From the NCBI RefSeq assembly GCF_003935375.1, contig NZ_RHQM01000004.1, positions 1 through 64,000 on the forward strand: DNA of 64,000 bases. Reading direction: 5' to 3'. A program made the translations under genes and the position numbers. A model generated the notes under the pieces. That model ran no database searches and was not told the origin of the DNA. It was given only the letters and a program-made list of their open reading frames with translations. This DNA comes from Stutzerimonas xanthomarina. Lineage in GTDB: Bacteria > Pseudomonadota > Gammaproteobacteria > Pseudomonadales > Pseudomonadaceae. Shown piece by piece: positions 1-9,020 of the stretch; within the stretch, counting starts at the first letter, position 1; each line of letters starts with the position of its first letter.

Positions 1-70
1 GTGGAACAGTCGGTTCCGTCGGGCGTTAACCTGCGGAACAGAAACCCATGCGACTTTCAGGTCGCACTGC
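1..70. other. non-coding joint sequence beside the IS fragment
   Basis: No gene is supported here. The stretch has short inverted repeats: GGAAC/GTTCC at 3-7 and 13-17, and CGAC/GTCG at 51-54 and 61-64. It takes over where the transposase frame loses similarity. It may be a dispersed repeat, or the end of another element that truncated the IS, but one copy cannot show which. Confidence 0.3.
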
Positions 71-629
71 CGAAGTAGTACTGGTTGCCCTTCTTGGTTT
101 GGTGCATCTCCGGGTCACGCTCGCCATCCTTGTTCTTGGTCGAGCTCGGCGCGTTGATCAGCGTCGCGTCGACGATGGTGCCTTGGCGCAACGACAGGCC
201 GCGGTCACCCAGATAGCCGTTGATTACCGCTAGGATTCCCGCGGCCAGTTCGTGTTTTTCCAGCAACCGACGGAAGTTGAGGATCGTGGTTTCGTCAGGG
301 ATACGCTCCAGGCTCAAGCCCGCAAACTGGCGCAGGATGGTCGTCTCGTACAACGCCTCTTCCATCGCCGGATCGCTGTAGCCAAACCAGTTCTGCATCA
401 GATGTACTCGCAGCATCGCCATCAACGGATAGGCCGGACGGCCGCCTTCACCCTTCGGGTAGTGCGGCTCGATCAACGCAATCAAACCCTTCCACGGCAC
501 CACTCGATCCATCTCGATCAGGAACAGCTCTTTGCGGGTCTGCTTGCGCTTGCCTGCGTACTCGGCGTCGGCGAAGGTCATCTGCTTCATGGGAAAACTC
601 GGCGAGGTGAAGTCGGGGGATTTTGCCAA
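57..629 (-). pseudogene. IS5-family transposase, N-terminal fragment
   Basis: The frame encodes 190 residues, whereas full IS5-group transposases are usually about 320. Residues 1-120 carry the N-terminal domain of the family (motifs such as GRPAYP, MQNWFGYSDPAMEEALY and IPDETTILNFR). The first part of the DDE domain follows, including the first catalytic Asp in GTIVDATLI. Similarity ends at GNQYYFG, followed by three unrelated residues and a stop. The rest of the DDE core is lost, so no active transposase is expected. The start ATG at 629 lies just inside the IS end. The broken state is clear; the exact IS name is not. Confidence 0.8.
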
Positions 630-655
630 ATCAGGAAGTCTTTTTCAGACCTTCC
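71..655 (-). mobile_element. remnant of an IS5-family insertion sequence
   Basis: An IS5-type transposase reading frame lies here with its 5' end intact and its 3' part missing. At the right edge, 634-655 (GGAAGTCTTTTTCAGACCTT then CC) is an imperfect inverted repeat and probably belongs to the IS terminus. Similarity to IS5 transposases stops near position 70, so the left IS end is absent and the element cannot move by itself. The right end lies about 55 bases upstream of the response regulator start at 712, so the insertion may have altered that promoter. Both boundaries are estimates. Confidence 0.65.
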
Positions 656-664
656 ATAACGTTG

Positions 665-679
665 CCTTAATCGCTAAGG
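665..679. promoter_or_regulatory. inverted repeat upstream of the QseB-like regulator
   Basis: CCTTA-ATCGC-TAAGG is a perfect 5-5-5 inverted repeat, 33 bases before the ATG at 712 and about 10 bases from the IS end. OmpR-family regulators often bind their own promoters at repeats, so this is a candidate autoregulatory site. No binding evidence exists here. Confidence 0.3.
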
Positions 680-711
680 TCCATCCTTGAGCTTTTTCTG
701 CGGACCCTCCC

Positions 712-1389
712 ATGCACGTGCTGCTTGCCGAAGACGACGCGCTGATCGCCAGCGGCATCGTCGCCGGGCTCAATGCCCAGGGCCTGATCGTCGACCACGC
801 CGCGACTGCGGCGGATACCGAAGCCCTGCTGTGTGCGGCGCACTTCGATGTGCTGATCCTCGACCTCGGCCTGCCCGACGAAGACGGCATCACCCTGCTG
901 CGACGCCTGCGCCAACAGGGCCTGGAACTACCGGTGCTGGTGCTCACCGCGCGCGATGCGGTCAGCGACCGGGTCACCGGCCTGCAGGCGGGTGCCGACG
1001 ACTACCTGCTCAAGCCGTTCGACCTGCGCGAGCTGGCCGCGCGCCTGCACACGCTGATGCGGCGCATGTCCGGCCGCAGCGTCAACCTCATCGAACATGG
1101 CCGGTTGAGCTACGACCCGAGCCGCTGCGAAGCACGCCTGGACGGCCGCCTCGTCGACCTGTCGCGCCGTGAACAGGCACTGCTGCAGGCGCTGCTCAAC
1201 AACCAGGGCCGGGTGCTCAGCAGCGAGCAGCTCAAGGACGCGGTCTACGGTTTTGCCGAAGACGTCGAGAGCAACGCGCTGAACGTGCATATCCACCATC
1301 TGCGCCGCAAGCTCGGCAGCGGCATCGTCGAAACCGTGCGAGGCCTCGGCTACCGCCTCGGCCTCGCAGGCGACGAGGACGCGCCATGA
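712..1389 (+). CDS. OmpR-family response regulator (QseB/PmrA-like)
   Basis: The 225-residue protein has a receiver domain (about 1-115) with the acidic pair E7/D8-D9, phosphoacceptor D51 in LILDLGLP, the switch Thr/Ser region LTARD and K101 in LLKPFD. A winged-helix DNA-binding domain (about 128-220) ends in the usual VRGLGYRL strand. Its stop overlaps the ATG of the sensor kinase by four bases, so the two form a co-translated pair. Sequence style and kinase type match QseBC/PmrAB systems, but the input signal and targets cannot be read from the sequence. An IS remnant lies immediately upstream. Confidence 0.9.
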   Translation: MHVLLAEDDALIASGIVAGLNAQGLIVDHAATAADTEALLCAAHFDVLILDLGLPDEDGITLLRRLRQQGLELPVLVLTARDAVSDRVTGLQAGADDYLLKPFDLRELAARLHTLMRRMSGRSVNLIEHGRLSYDPSRCEARLDGRLVDLSRREQALLQALLNNQGRVLSSEQLKDAVYGFAEDVESNALNVHIHHLRRKLGSGIVETVRGLGYRLGLAGDEDAP

Positions 1390-2708
1390 GCCTGCGTCTG
1401 CGCCTGACCCTGATGCTCGGCTCGGCCTTCGTGCTGCTCTGGGCCTTGGCTGCGACCTGGATGCTGGTCGATCTGCGGAACCAGATGATGCTTTCACTCG
1501 ACCAGCGCCTGGCGGCCTCGGCGCGCATGGTCGCCGGTCTGCTGGTGCAGTTGCCGCAGCCGGTGCCCGGCGACGGCCCGCCGCAGCGTCTGAGCGCCGA
1601 GCAACTGGGCATCTCCAACGGCCTGGCCTGCCAGGTCAGCTCGCTGCGTGGCGAGGTGCTGGCGCGCAGCCACAGTGCGCCCGACCAGCAACTCGACGCC
1701 GAGCAGAACGGCTTTCGCGACCAGTTGATCGACGGCGTGCCCTGGCGCAGCTTCACCCTGGTGCAAGGCGAGCTGCGCATCACCACGGCCGACCGCCTGG
1801 ATGAGCGTGCCGCGCTGAAACGCTCGGTGTTGCTGGCGGCGGCGCTGCCCGTGGCGGTCGCCCTGCTCGGCAGCCTGGGTCTGCTCTGGCTTGGCCTGGG
1901 CCGAGGGCTGGCGCCCGTGCGGCGGATTCGCGAGGCACTGACCCGACGCAGCGCCGACTCCCTCGAACCCTTGCCGGTCGAAGGCCTGCCGCCGGAACTG
2001 CTGCCGCTGGTGCAGACGCAGAACCAGCTGTTCCAGCGCATCGCCCAGGCCATCGAACGCGAACGCCGGCTGACCGGCGACGCCGCCCACGAACTGCGCA
2101 GCCCGCTGACGGCGATCAAGACCCACCTGCAGGTAGCACGCATGACCGAAGGCGCCGCCGCCGAACAGGCGCTGGCGAACGCCGAGGCCGGCGCCGACCG
2201 CCTGCAGCGCACGCTCGAGCAGTTGCTGTTGCTGGCCCGGGTAGAAGGCAGTCTGGATTTCGACGATGGCCTGCAGTGCACGGCCGCCGAGGTCGCGCGG
2301 CTGGCGATTCAGGACGCCAGTGGCGGTGACGGCGCGCCAATCCTGTTGCAGGTCCCGGTGGACCTGCCCGACACGCCGCTGGCCATGCCGCCGGTACTGG
2401 CCATCGCCGCGCTGCGCAACCTGCTGGAGAATGCCCAGCGCCACACCGCGCCGGGCAGCGCCGTCACGCTAACCCTGCAGCCTGAAGCCGAGCGAGTACG
2501 CTTCGAAGTACGCGACCAGGGCCCGGGCATCGCCGCCGAGCATCTTCAGCACCTGACCCGCCGCTTCTGGCGACACGCCGCCAGCAGTGGCAGCGGCCTG
2601 GGCCTGGCCATTGTCCAGGCGATCGCGCAACGCTGCGACTGCACCCTCGCCTTCGACAGCCAGGCCGACGGCCTGCGCGTATCGCTGACGGTGCCATTGC
2701 AGCGCTGA
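1386..2708 (+). CDS. sensor histidine kinase (QseC-like)
   Basis: This 440-residue membrane kinase is predicted to phosphorylate the regulator encoded just upstream. TM1 is about 8-28 and TM2 about 148-170, with a short periplasmic sensor region between. The dimerisation domain carries the autophosphorylated H235 in AAHELRSPL. An HATPase domain follows with N box LRNLLENAQRH, G1 DQGPGI and G2 GSGLGLAI. The order and the small sensor loop resemble QseC/PmrB kinases. It converges with the copS-like gene, with only eight bases between the stops. The ligand is unknown. Confidence 0.88.
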   Translation: MSLRLRLTLMLGSAFVLLWALAATWMLVDLRNQMMLSLDQRLAASARMVAGLLVQLPQPVPGDGPPQRLSAEQLGISNGLACQVSSLRGEVLARSHSAPDQQLDAEQNGFRDQLIDGVPWRSFTLVQGELRITTADRLDERAALKRSVLLAAALPVAVALLGSLGLLWLGLGRGLAPVRRIREALTRRSADSLEPLPVEGLPPELLPLVQTQNQLFQRIAQAIERERRLTGDAAHELRSPLTAIKTHLQVARMTEGAAAEQALANAEAGADRLQRTLEQLLLLARVEGSLDFDDGLQCTAAEVARLAIQDASGGDGAPILLQVPVDLPDTPLAMPPVLAIAALRNLLENAQRHTAPGSAVTLTLQPEAERVRFEVRDQGPGIAAEHLQHLTRRFWRHAASSGSGLGLAIVQAIAQRCDCTLAFDSQADGLRVSLTVPLQR

Positions 2709-2716
2709 ACACGCCC

Positions 2717-4081
2717 TCAGCCAGGGAACTCCAGGCAGAAGGTCGTCCAGCCCTGCGCGGAGCTGCAGTGGATTCGGCCCTGATGGGCCTGGACGATGGA
2801 GCGGGTAATTGCCAAACCCAGGCCGGCATTGCTCGGGCTGCCTTCGCGGCGCGCGGGGTCGACCCGGTAGAAGCGGTCGAACAGTCGCTCCAGATGCTCG
2901 GACGCGATGGTCGCGCCGGGATTGCTCACCTCAAGCGTCACCTGGCCAGCGCCGCGCACGATGGCCACTCGGATCAGCTCGCCGTCGGGCGTGTAGCGCA
3001 GCGCATTGGACAGCAGGTTCGACAGCGCCCGGCGCAGCATCAACAGATCGCCCTGAATGGTGCCAGCACCGGACAGCTCGAAGCGCACCCCGCGCTCATC
3101 GGCGGAGAGCTGGTAATAGTCCAGCAGCTGCGCGCACAACGCCTCCAGCGCGACGGGCTTGGCGTCCGGCACGATCAGCCCGTTGTCCGCCTTGGCGAGG
3201 AACAGCATGTCGTCGATCATCCGCGACATGCGCTGCAGTTCCTCCAGGTTGGAATGCAGGTTGTCCTGATACTGGTCCAGCGTGCGCGCGCGGGTCAGCG
3301 CCACCTCGGTGTGGGTCATCAGGTTGCTCAGCGGCGTGCGCAGCTCGTGGGCGATGTCGGCGGAGAAGTTCGACAACCGCACGAAGGCGTCCTCCAGTCG
3401 CGCCAGCATGGCGTTGAAGGCCTGCACCAGCTGCTGCAGTTCTGCCGGTGTCGACTCGTCGGGGATGCGCTCGCGCAGCGACTTGGCCGAGACGGAGGCG
3501 GCCACCTGGGTCACCTCGCGCAAGGGTCGCAAGCCGCTGCGCACCAGCAGCCAGCCGAGCAGCCCGCTGAGCAAGGCGCAGAGCACCAGCGCCGACCATA
3601 GCCAGCCGCTGAACGTATGGAAGAAAGCCTTGTGCGCGGTGACATCGAGCAGGATCAGCAAGGTCAGCCGCTGCGCGCCGATCGCGACATGCCCGGCCTC
3701 GCCACGCCAGACGTGGCCGTCTAGTGTCAGCTCTCCCGCCTCCCGGCCGATCAGCTCGAGTAGCGGCGGTTCCGCTTCATCAACGCCCAGCTGAGGAAAC
3801 AGCTGTGCACCGCGTTCATCGAAAATGAAACCGCGCATCTCGCTGTGCCCGCCGAGCAGCGCCTGCAGCTGTGGGCGAACGCGCTCGAAGCTCTGCAGGT
3901 CGTCCAGCTCCCCTAGCAGGCGTCGGCTTGCCTCGAGCTTTTCGTGCAGCGTATGGCGGTCCAGTTCGTCGAAGTGATGTTCGCTGAGCTGGCTGAAGAA
4001 GTAACCGGCGGCGGCCAACACGCCGGTCACCGCGAGCATGAACATCAGGCTCAGCCGCGCGGTCAGCGACAGCCGCTTCAT
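2717..4081 (-). CDS. copS: heavy-metal sensor histidine kinase (CusS/CopS type)
   Basis: A 454-residue inner-membrane kinase of the CusS/IrlS heavy-metal class. TM1 (about 8-30) and TM2 (about 160-182) flank a periplasmic sensor domain. A HAMP-like stretch is followed by H245 in [12 protein letters not shown], and by a C-terminal ATPase domain with [10 protein letters not shown] and the G2-box sequence GLGLAI. Its start overlaps the stop of the regulator gene by four bases. The kinase class and the adjacent copper-resistance genes support sensing of periplasmic copper, possibly also silver. The symbol rests on family and context. Confidence 0.87.
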   Translation of the reverse strand: MKRLSLTARLSLMFMLAVTGVLAAAGYFFSQLSEHHFDELDRHTLHEKLEASRRLLGELDDLQSFERVRPQLQALLGGHSEMRGFIFDERGAQLFPQLGVDEAEPPLLELIGREAGELTLDGHVWRGEAGHVAIGAQRLTLLILLDVTAHKAFFHTFSGWLWSALVLCALLSGLLGWLLVRSGLRPLREVTQVAASVSAKSLRERIPDESTPAELQQLVQAFNAMLARLEDAFVRLSNFSADIAHELRTPLSNLMTHTEVALTRARTLDQYQDNLHSNLEELQRMSRMIDDMLFLAKADNGLIVPDAKPVALEALCAQLLDYYQLSADERGVRFELSGAGTIQGDLLMLRRALSNLLSNALRYTPDGELIRVAIVRGAGQVTLEVSNPGATIASEHLERLFDRFYRVDPARREGSPSNAGLGLAITRSIVQAHQGRIHCSSAQGWTTFCLEFPG

Positions 4082-4761
4082 GGCGCGTCCGGCTCGTCGA
4101 GCATGTAACCCATGCCCCGTGCGGTGTGGATCAGCTTGGGCTCGAAGCCATCGTCGATCTTCACACGCAAGCGACGGATCGCCACCTCGATGACGTTGGT
4201 GTCACTGTCGAAATTCATGTCCCACACCTGGGAAGCGATCAGCGACTTGGGCAGCACCTCGCCGCGCCGACGCAGCAGCAGTTCCAGCAGGGCGAATTCC
4301 TTGGCAGTCAGGTCGATACGCTGGCCGGCCCGCACCGCGCGGCGCTTGAGCAGATCGACCTCCAGATCGGCGATCTTCAACTGGGTCTGCAAGGCCGCCG
4401 CGCTGCCTCGTCGCAGCAGAGTGCGCACGCGCGCCAGCAGTTCGGAGAAAGCGAACGGCTTGACCAGATAATCTTCGGCGCCCAGCTCCAGCCCCTTGAC
4501 GCGATCCTCGACGCGATCGCGCGCGGTCAGAAACAGCACCGGCACCTCGTTGCCCGACGCCCGCACCAGGCGCAACACATCCCAGCCATCCAGGCCCGGC
4601 ATCATCACGTCGAGAATCAGCAGGTCATAGGGCGTACTCAGCGCATGCTGCAACGCGTCGGTGCCGCTGGTGACACGGTCGACCGTAAAGCCGGCCTCGC
4701 TCAGTCCCTGTTGCAGGTACATGCCGGTTTTCGGTTCGTCTTCAGCGACCAGCAATTTCAT
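4078..4761 (-). CDS. copR: heavy-metal response regulator (CusR/CopR type)
   Basis: An OmpR-family regulator of 227 residues: receiver with E7-D8, phosphoacceptor D51 in [14 protein letters not shown] and LVKPFAF, then a winged-helix domain with [13 protein letters not shown] and RGMGYML, typical of the CusR/CopR/IrlR subgroup. It is encoded immediately before its kinase and divergently from the copZ-like gene. A 22-base motif repeated before the copA operon lies between the divergent starts (4826-4847), so this protein probably binds both sites. Regulation of the copper genes is inferred from context. Confidence 0.88.
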   Translation of the reverse strand: MKLLVAEDEPKTGMYLQQGLSEAGFTVDRVTSGTDALQHALSTPYDLLILDVMMPGLDGWDVLRLVRASGNEVPVLFLTARDRVEDRVKGLELGAEDYLVKPFAFSELLARVRTLLRRGSAAALQTQLKIADLEVDLLKRRAVRAGQRIDLTAKEFALLELLLRRRGEVLPKSLIASQVWDMNFDSDTNVIEVAIRRLRVKIDDGFEPKLIHTARGMGYMLDEPDAP

Positions 4762-4825
4762 GGCGGCGAGTTCCTTCGGTGGCGACGCCGCAAGTGTGGC
4801 AGTGCCCGCAGCTGGGACGCCACGA

Positions 4826-4847
4826 AGCTGACAAAAAAGTAATCTTC
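4826..4847 (+). promoter_or_regulatory. predicted CopR box 1 (copR/copZ intergenic)
   Basis: AGCTGACAAAAAAGTAATCT plus TC matches the motif at 5784-5805 in 19 of 22 positions. In both copies a T-A-x-x-G-T hexamer (TAGCGT at 4877, TATGGT at 5835) starts exactly 30 bases after the box, and a CAG triplet lies at the same offset (37 bases from the box start). The shared layout suggests two promoters under one activator, most simply the adjacent CopR. Binding has not been shown here. Confidence 0.65.
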
Positions 4848-4973
4848 CGATCAGCCTCTTGTCAGGCCGCTGGGGTTAGCGTGGCACTAAGAAAAATGAG
4901 GCTTGACCTTACCATCGCGTCAAGGTTGAGCATCAAGCCAGTGCTACCAGACTGGCTAACCGAGGACCATCCC

Positions 4974-5231
4974 ATGACCAGCATTCAAATCAAGGTATCC
5001 GGCATGACCTGCGGCGCGTGCGTCCGGCATGTAACCGCGGCACTACAGCCCTTGGCGGGTGTCGAGCGCATCGAGGTCGATCTGGCCGCCGGGCTCGCCC
5101 GGATAGACGGCACGGCCGATAGCGCGGAGCTGATCGCCGCACTCGACGAAGCCGGTTACCCTGCCGAGGTCACCACCGACTCGCCTGCCCCGACGCCCCG
5201 CAAAACCGGATGCGGTTGCGGCTGCAACTGA
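4974..5231 (+). CDS. copZ: CopZ-like copper chaperone with Cys-rich tail
   Basis: An 85-residue cytoplasmic heavy-metal-associated (HMA) protein. The metal-binding loop GMTCGAC (C13, C16) sits after the first beta strand, and the ferredoxin-like fold ends near residue 67. A Pro-rich linker leads to an unusual C-terminal CGCGCN tail with three more Cys. HMA chaperones carry Cu(I) to P-type ATPases or regulators. No ATPase gene is in the window, so its partner is elsewhere. ATG 4974 is chosen because GAGG (4962-4965) precedes it at good spacing and the product starts just before the domain. A predicted CopR box lies upstream. Confidence 0.85.
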   Translation: MTSIQIKVSGMTCGACVRHVTAALQPLAGVERIEVDLAAGLARIDGTADSAELIAALDEAGYPAEVTTDSPAPTPRKTGCGCGCN

Positions 5232-5251
5232 ACATCGCTCTGGAGAAGCCC

Positions 5252-5698
5252 ATGAAACTCTACCTCACCGCACTCGCCGCTCTGCTGATGTCCGGCATGG
5301 CCCACGCCGCGGATGTCATCGATGTGCACCGCGATGCCAACTGCGGCTGCTGCAAGGACTGGATCAAGTACCTGGAGGCCAACGGTTTCGAGGTGCGCGA
5401 TCACGTCGAAAACAACATGTCGGCGGTCAAGCAGAAGCTGGGGGTCGCGCCTCGCCTGGGCTCATGCCACACCGGTGTGATTGACGGCAAGTTCATCGAG
5501 GGCCACGTTCCGGTTGCGGCGATTCATGAGCTGAAGAAGCGCGACGATCTCGCCGGTGTTGCCGTACCGGGCATGCCGGCGGGCTCCCCAGGCATGGATT
5601 ACGGTCAGCCGCACCAGCAGTATCAGGTGATCGGTCTGACCACCAAGGGCAAGGATCTGGTACTCGGCGATTACCTCGGCGCGCAGCCGGTTCGCTAA
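5252..5698 (+). CDS. periplasmic DUF411 metal-binding protein
   Basis: The 148-residue product has a Sec signal peptide (about 1-20, ending AHAA) and a DUF411 domain. Visible motifs are CGCCKDW near the N terminus of the mature protein, a conserved GSCHTGVIDG segment and GHVPV. DUF411 proteins, sometimes called CopG, are common in copper-resistance clusters and are thought to bind copper in the periplasm through Cys residues. It follows the copZ-like gene after 20 bases with a GGAG ribosome site, so the two are probably co-transcribed. Confidence 0.85.
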   Translation: MKLYLTALAALLMSGMAHAADVIDVHRDANCGCCKDWIKYLEANGFEVRDHVENNMSAVKQKLGVAPRLGSCHTGVIDGKFIEGHVPVAAIHELKKRDDLAGVAVPGMPAGSPGMDYGQPHQQYQVIGLTTKGKDLVLGDYLGAQPVR

Positions 5699-5783
5699 GG
5701 CGCGCTGTACATCCAGGCGGTGCCAAAACCGTCCGGCATCGGTATTGAGCACGGCCAGCCCGATTGGGGCTGGCCACGCTGCC

Positions 5784-5805
5784 AGCTGACAAAATCGTAA
5801 TTTTC
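5784..5805 (+). promoter_or_regulatory. predicted CopR box 2 (upstream of copA)
   Basis: AGCTGACAAAATCGTAATTT plus TC is the second copy of the motif seen at 4826-4847 (19 of 22 identical). It lies 109 bases upstream of the copA start, with a TATGGT candidate -10 hexamer beginning 30 bases after it. It probably drives the copA, Met/His-rich protein, copB and cytochrome operon. Confidence 0.65.
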
Positions 5806-5914
5806 GCTTCAGGTCGCTGACAGATGCACCGCGCTATGGTGCTTGTCATAAGCGTTGCAACGTCGCGCCTGCGCGGCGGCAAACCAACAATTCGATCGAC
5901 CGAACAGGACCCGC

Positions 5915-7714
5915 ATGCAATTGACCAGTTCTCGGCGCACCTTCGTCAAAAGCCTGGCTGCCGGCGGCGCCGTCGCTGGCCTCGGGCTGTGGCAACAGCC
6001 CGTCTGGGCGCTGACCAGCCCAGGTCAGCCGACGGTGCTCAGCGGCACCGAGTTCGACCTCACAATCGACTCCATGAGCGTGGACTTCACCGGCAAGCGC
6101 CGCACTGCCATGGCCATCAACGGCAGCATCCCCGGCCCATTGTTGCGCTGGCGCGAGGGCGACACCGTGACCCTGCGCGTGCGCAACCGGCTACCCCACG
6201 ACACTTCCATCCATTGGCACGGCATCCTGCTGCCGGCCAACATGGACGGCGTACCCGGCTTCAGCTTCGCCGGCATCGCGCCGGATGGCATGTACGAATA
6301 CCGCTTCAAGGTCGTCCAGAGCGGCACCTACTGGTACCACAGCCACTCCGGTTTTCAGGAACAGCTGGGCGTCTATGGCGCGCTGATCATCGATCCCAAG
6401 GAGCCGGAGCCGTTCAGCTACGATCGCGACTATGTGGTGTTCCTCTCCGACTGGACCGACGAAAGCCCGGCACGGGTGCTGGCCAAGCTGAAGAAGCGCT
6501 CGGACTACTACAACCGGGGCCGCCGCACCCTTGGCGATTTCATCGACGATGTCGCCGACAACGGTTGGAGTGACACCGTCAGCGAGCGCTGGGCCTGGGC
6601 GAAGATGAACATGTCGCCGACCGATCTCGCCGACATCAGCGGTGCCACCTACACCTACCTGCTCAACGGCCAGGCTCCGGACGGCAACTGGACCGGCCTC
6701 TTCCAGCCAGGCGAGCGCATCCGCCTGCGCCTGATCAACGGTTCGGCGATGAGCTATTTCGACTTCCGCATTCCCGGCCTCAAGCTCGCCGTGGTCGCCG
6801 CCGATGGGCAGAACGTCGAACCGGTGCAGGTGGACGAAGTGCGCCTGGCCGTGGCGGAAACCCTCGACGTGATAGTCGAGCCGGACGGCAGCCAGGACGC
6901 CTATACCCTGTTCGCCCAAGCCATGGACCGCAGCGGCTATGCCCGTGGCACCCTGGCCGTGCGCGATGGCCTGCAGGCGCCGGTGCCCGAGCCCGATCCG
7001 CGCCCAGAACTAAGCATGGAGGACATGGGCCACGGTGATCATGCCGCCCACGGCCAGGCTGCTGCGCCTGCGCCGAGCGACGATCCTCACGCCGGGCATG
7101 GCGACATGAATCACGGCGCGATGAATCAGAATGAGATGAATGGCCAGATGGACCACGCCACCATGGGCCACGGCTCGTCCGGCGGCGGTATGCAGGCGCA
7201 TCCGGCCAGTGAAACCGACAACCCGCTGGTGGACATGCAGACCATGATGCCGGTGCCCAAGCTGGACGATCCCGGCATCGGCCTGCGCGACAACGGCCGG
7301 CGCGTGCTGACCTACGCCGACCTGCGCAGCACCTTCGCCGATCCGGACGGCCGTGAGCCGACGCGCACCATCGAACTGCACCTGACCGGACACATGGAGC
7401 GCTTCGCCTGGTCGTTCGACGGCATCCCCTTCGCCGACGCCGAGCCGATCCGCCTCAGATACGGCGAGCGGGTGCGCTTCGTCCTGGTCAACGACACCAT
7501 GATGCACCACCCCATCCACCTGCACGGGCTGTGGAGCGATCTGGAAGACGAACACGGCAATTTCCAGGTGCGCAAGCACACCATCGACATGCCACCGGGT
7601 TCGAAACGCAGCTATCGCGTCACCGCCGACGCCCTCGGTCGCTGGGCCTATCACTGCCACATGCTGATGCACATGGACCTCGGGATGTTCCGCGAAGTCC
7701 GCGTAGAAGAATGA
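5915..7714 (+). CDS. copA: CopA, multicopper oxidase of copper resistance
   Basis: A 599-residue periplasmic multicopper oxidase that oxidises Cu(I) and binds copper. It begins with a twin-arginine signal (RRTFVKS, R7-R8), so it is exported folded through Tat. Type 2/3 copper ligands appear as HWHG (H100, H102), HSH (H142, H144), HPIHLH (532-537) and the C-terminal HCHMLMHMDLGM (from H580) with the type 1 Cys. A Met/His-rich insert (about 368-425) is typical of CopA/PcoA. ATG 5915 is chosen over the longer frame because the Tat motif follows it directly. Confidence 0.95.
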   Translation: MQLTSSRRTFVKSLAAGGAVAGLGLWQQPVWALTSPGQPTVLSGTEFDLTIDSMSVDFTGKRRTAMAINGSIPGPLLRWREGDTVTLRVRNRLPHDTSIHWHGILLPANMDGVPGFSFAGIAPDGMYEYRFKVVQSGTYWYHSHSGFQEQLGVYGALIIDPKEPEPFSYDRDYVVFLSDWTDESPARVLAKLKKRSDYYNRGRRTLGDFIDDVADNGWSDTVSERWAWAKMNMSPTDLADISGATYTYLLNGQAPDGNWTGLFQPGERIRLRLINGSAMSYFDFRIPGLKLAVVAADGQNVEPVQVDEVRLAVAETLDVIVEPDGSQDAYTLFAQAMDRSGYARGTLAVRDGLQAPVPEPDPRPELSMEDMGHGDHAAHGQAAAPAPSDDPHAGHGDMNHGAMNQNEMNGQMDHATMGHGSSGGGMQAHPASETDNPLVDMQTMMPVPKLDDPGIGLRDNGRRVLTYADLRSTFADPDGREPTRTIELHLTGHMERFAWSFDGIPFADAEPIRLRYGERVRFVLVNDTMMHHPIHLHGLWSDLEDEHGNFQVRKHTIDMPPGSKRSYRVTADALGRWAYHCHMLMHMDLGMFREVRVEE

Positions 7715-7725
7715 CGGAGAAAACC

Positions 7726-8046
7726 ATGAAAACAATCAAGCGCACCGCCCTGCTCGCCTTCGGCCTGGCCGCTGCTCTCAGCCTCAACGCCGCCTACGCG
7801 CAAAGCGAGCACGACGGTCATCATCCCGCCAACGCGCCAGCCGAACAGGCCGCGCCGCAGGCCAGCCAGCCCAAGCCCGGACAAAAGCAGGGCGACATGA
7901 TGCAGGGCATGGACCACGACAAGATGCAGGACATGCACGACCAGCACATGGGTTCCGACCACATGGACCACGGCAGCATGGGCAACGGAAAGATGCAGAA
8001 CGACCTGCCAAAGGGCGCCGAACAAGGCAAGCCGCATGATCATTAA
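7726..8046 (+). CDS. small Met/His-rich periplasmic protein of the cop operon
   Basis: A 106-residue protein with a clear Sec signal peptide (about 1-25, ending AAYAQ) followed by a low-complexity mature part rich in Met, His, Asp, Gln and Gly, with repeats of the MDHDKM and MGSDHMDH kind. Such segments bind Cu(I) or Cu(II) in periplasmic copper proteins, so a copper sink or shuttle is likely. GGAG (7716-7719) supports ATG 7726; an in-frame ATG at 7711 overlaps the copA stop and is an alternative. It overlaps copB by 11 bases. I recognise no named family. Confidence 0.75.
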   Translation: MKTIKRTALLAFGLAAALSLNAAYAQSEHDGHHPANAPAEQAAPQASQPKPGQKQGDMMQGMDHDKMQDMHDQHMGSDHMDHGSMGNGKMQNDLPKGAEQGKPHDH

Positions 8047-9010
8047 GACACTGCCGGTCGCCATCGCCCTCGCACTGGCTGCGACGGCGAGCCAGGCGCA
8101 GCAGGCCATGGATCATTCCGGACACGCCGGGCACGCTGCGCCAGCGGACCACAGCCAGATGGATCCTGGGCAGATGGGTCACAGCCAGATGAACCATGAG
8201 CCTGTGAACCAAGGCGGCATGGATCATCGCGATCACAGCAGCATGGATCACAGTTCAATGGCTCACCCGCCGGTCACCGGCGTCGGCACCGGACAGGAGC
8301 CGCGCACGCCAATTCCTACGATCAGCGATGCTGACCGCGCCGCGGCATTTCCCGACCTGCCGCCTCATTCTATGCATCAGGGCGGCAGCAATTTTCTGTT
8401 CCTCGCCGATCAGCTGGAATGGCAGGACGCCGATGAAGGCAGCACGCTGGCCTGGGACCTTTCCGGCTGGTATGGCGGCGATATCGACCGCCTCGCCTTC
8501 CGCTCCGAGGGTGAGCGCACCAATGGCCACACCGAGGAGGCCGAACTGCAGCTGCTCTGGAGCCACGCCATCGGCCCCTGGTGGGAAACCGTCGCCGGCG
8601 TGCGCCAGGACTTCAAGCCTGGTTCGCCACAGACCTGGGCCGCCTTTGGCGTGCAGGGCATGCCACTGTTCGGTCTGGAAACCGAAGCCACGGCTTTCCT
8701 TGGCGAGGGCGGCCAGAGCGCGCTGCGCCTGGAGGCTGAATACGACATCCTGCTGACCCAGCGCTGGGTACTGCAGCCCACCGCGGAGCTGAACCTGCAC
8801 GGGCGCAACGACCAGGCGCGCGGCGTCGGCTCCGGTCTCAGCGACGCCAGTGTCGGTCTGCGCCTGCGTTACGAGATAAGTCGTCAGTTCGCGCCTTATG
8901 TCGGCGTCAGCTGGGGCCGTGCCTACGGCAATACCGCTGACCTGCTGCGTGCCGATGACGAAGACGTCAGCGAGGCGAAGCTGGTAGCCGGTATTCGCTT
9001 CTGGTTCTGA
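8036..9010 (+). CDS. copB: CopB, outer-membrane copper-resistance protein
   Basis: The 324-residue protein has a Sec signal (about 1-21), a Met/His-rich stretch (about 25-80, repeats like MDHSG and MDHSSM), then a CopB/PcoB beta-barrel domain (about 110-324). Strands alternate polar and hydrophobic residues and the chain ends in Phe (GIRFWF), the usual outer-membrane barrel signature. CopB/PcoB proteins work with CopA at the cell envelope in copper resistance. The start lies inside the previous gene, indicating translational coupling. Confidence 0.92.
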   Translation: MIIKTLPVAIALALAATASQAQQAMDHSGHAGHAAPADHSQMDPGQMGHSQMNHEPVNQGGMDHRDHSSMDHSSMAHPPVTGVGTGQEPRTPIPTISDADRAAAFPDLPPHSMHQGGSNFLFLADQLEWQDADEGSTLAWDLSGWYGGDIDRLAFRSEGERTNGHTEEAELQLLWSHAIGPWWETVAGVRQDFKPGSPQTWAAFGVQGMPLFGLETEATAFLGEGGQSALRLEAEYDILLTQRWVLQPTAELNLHGRNDQARGVGSGLSDASVGLRLRYEISRQFAPYVGVSWGRAYGNTADLLRADDEDVSEAKLVAGIRFWF

Positions 9011-9020
9011 GGCCCCACGT

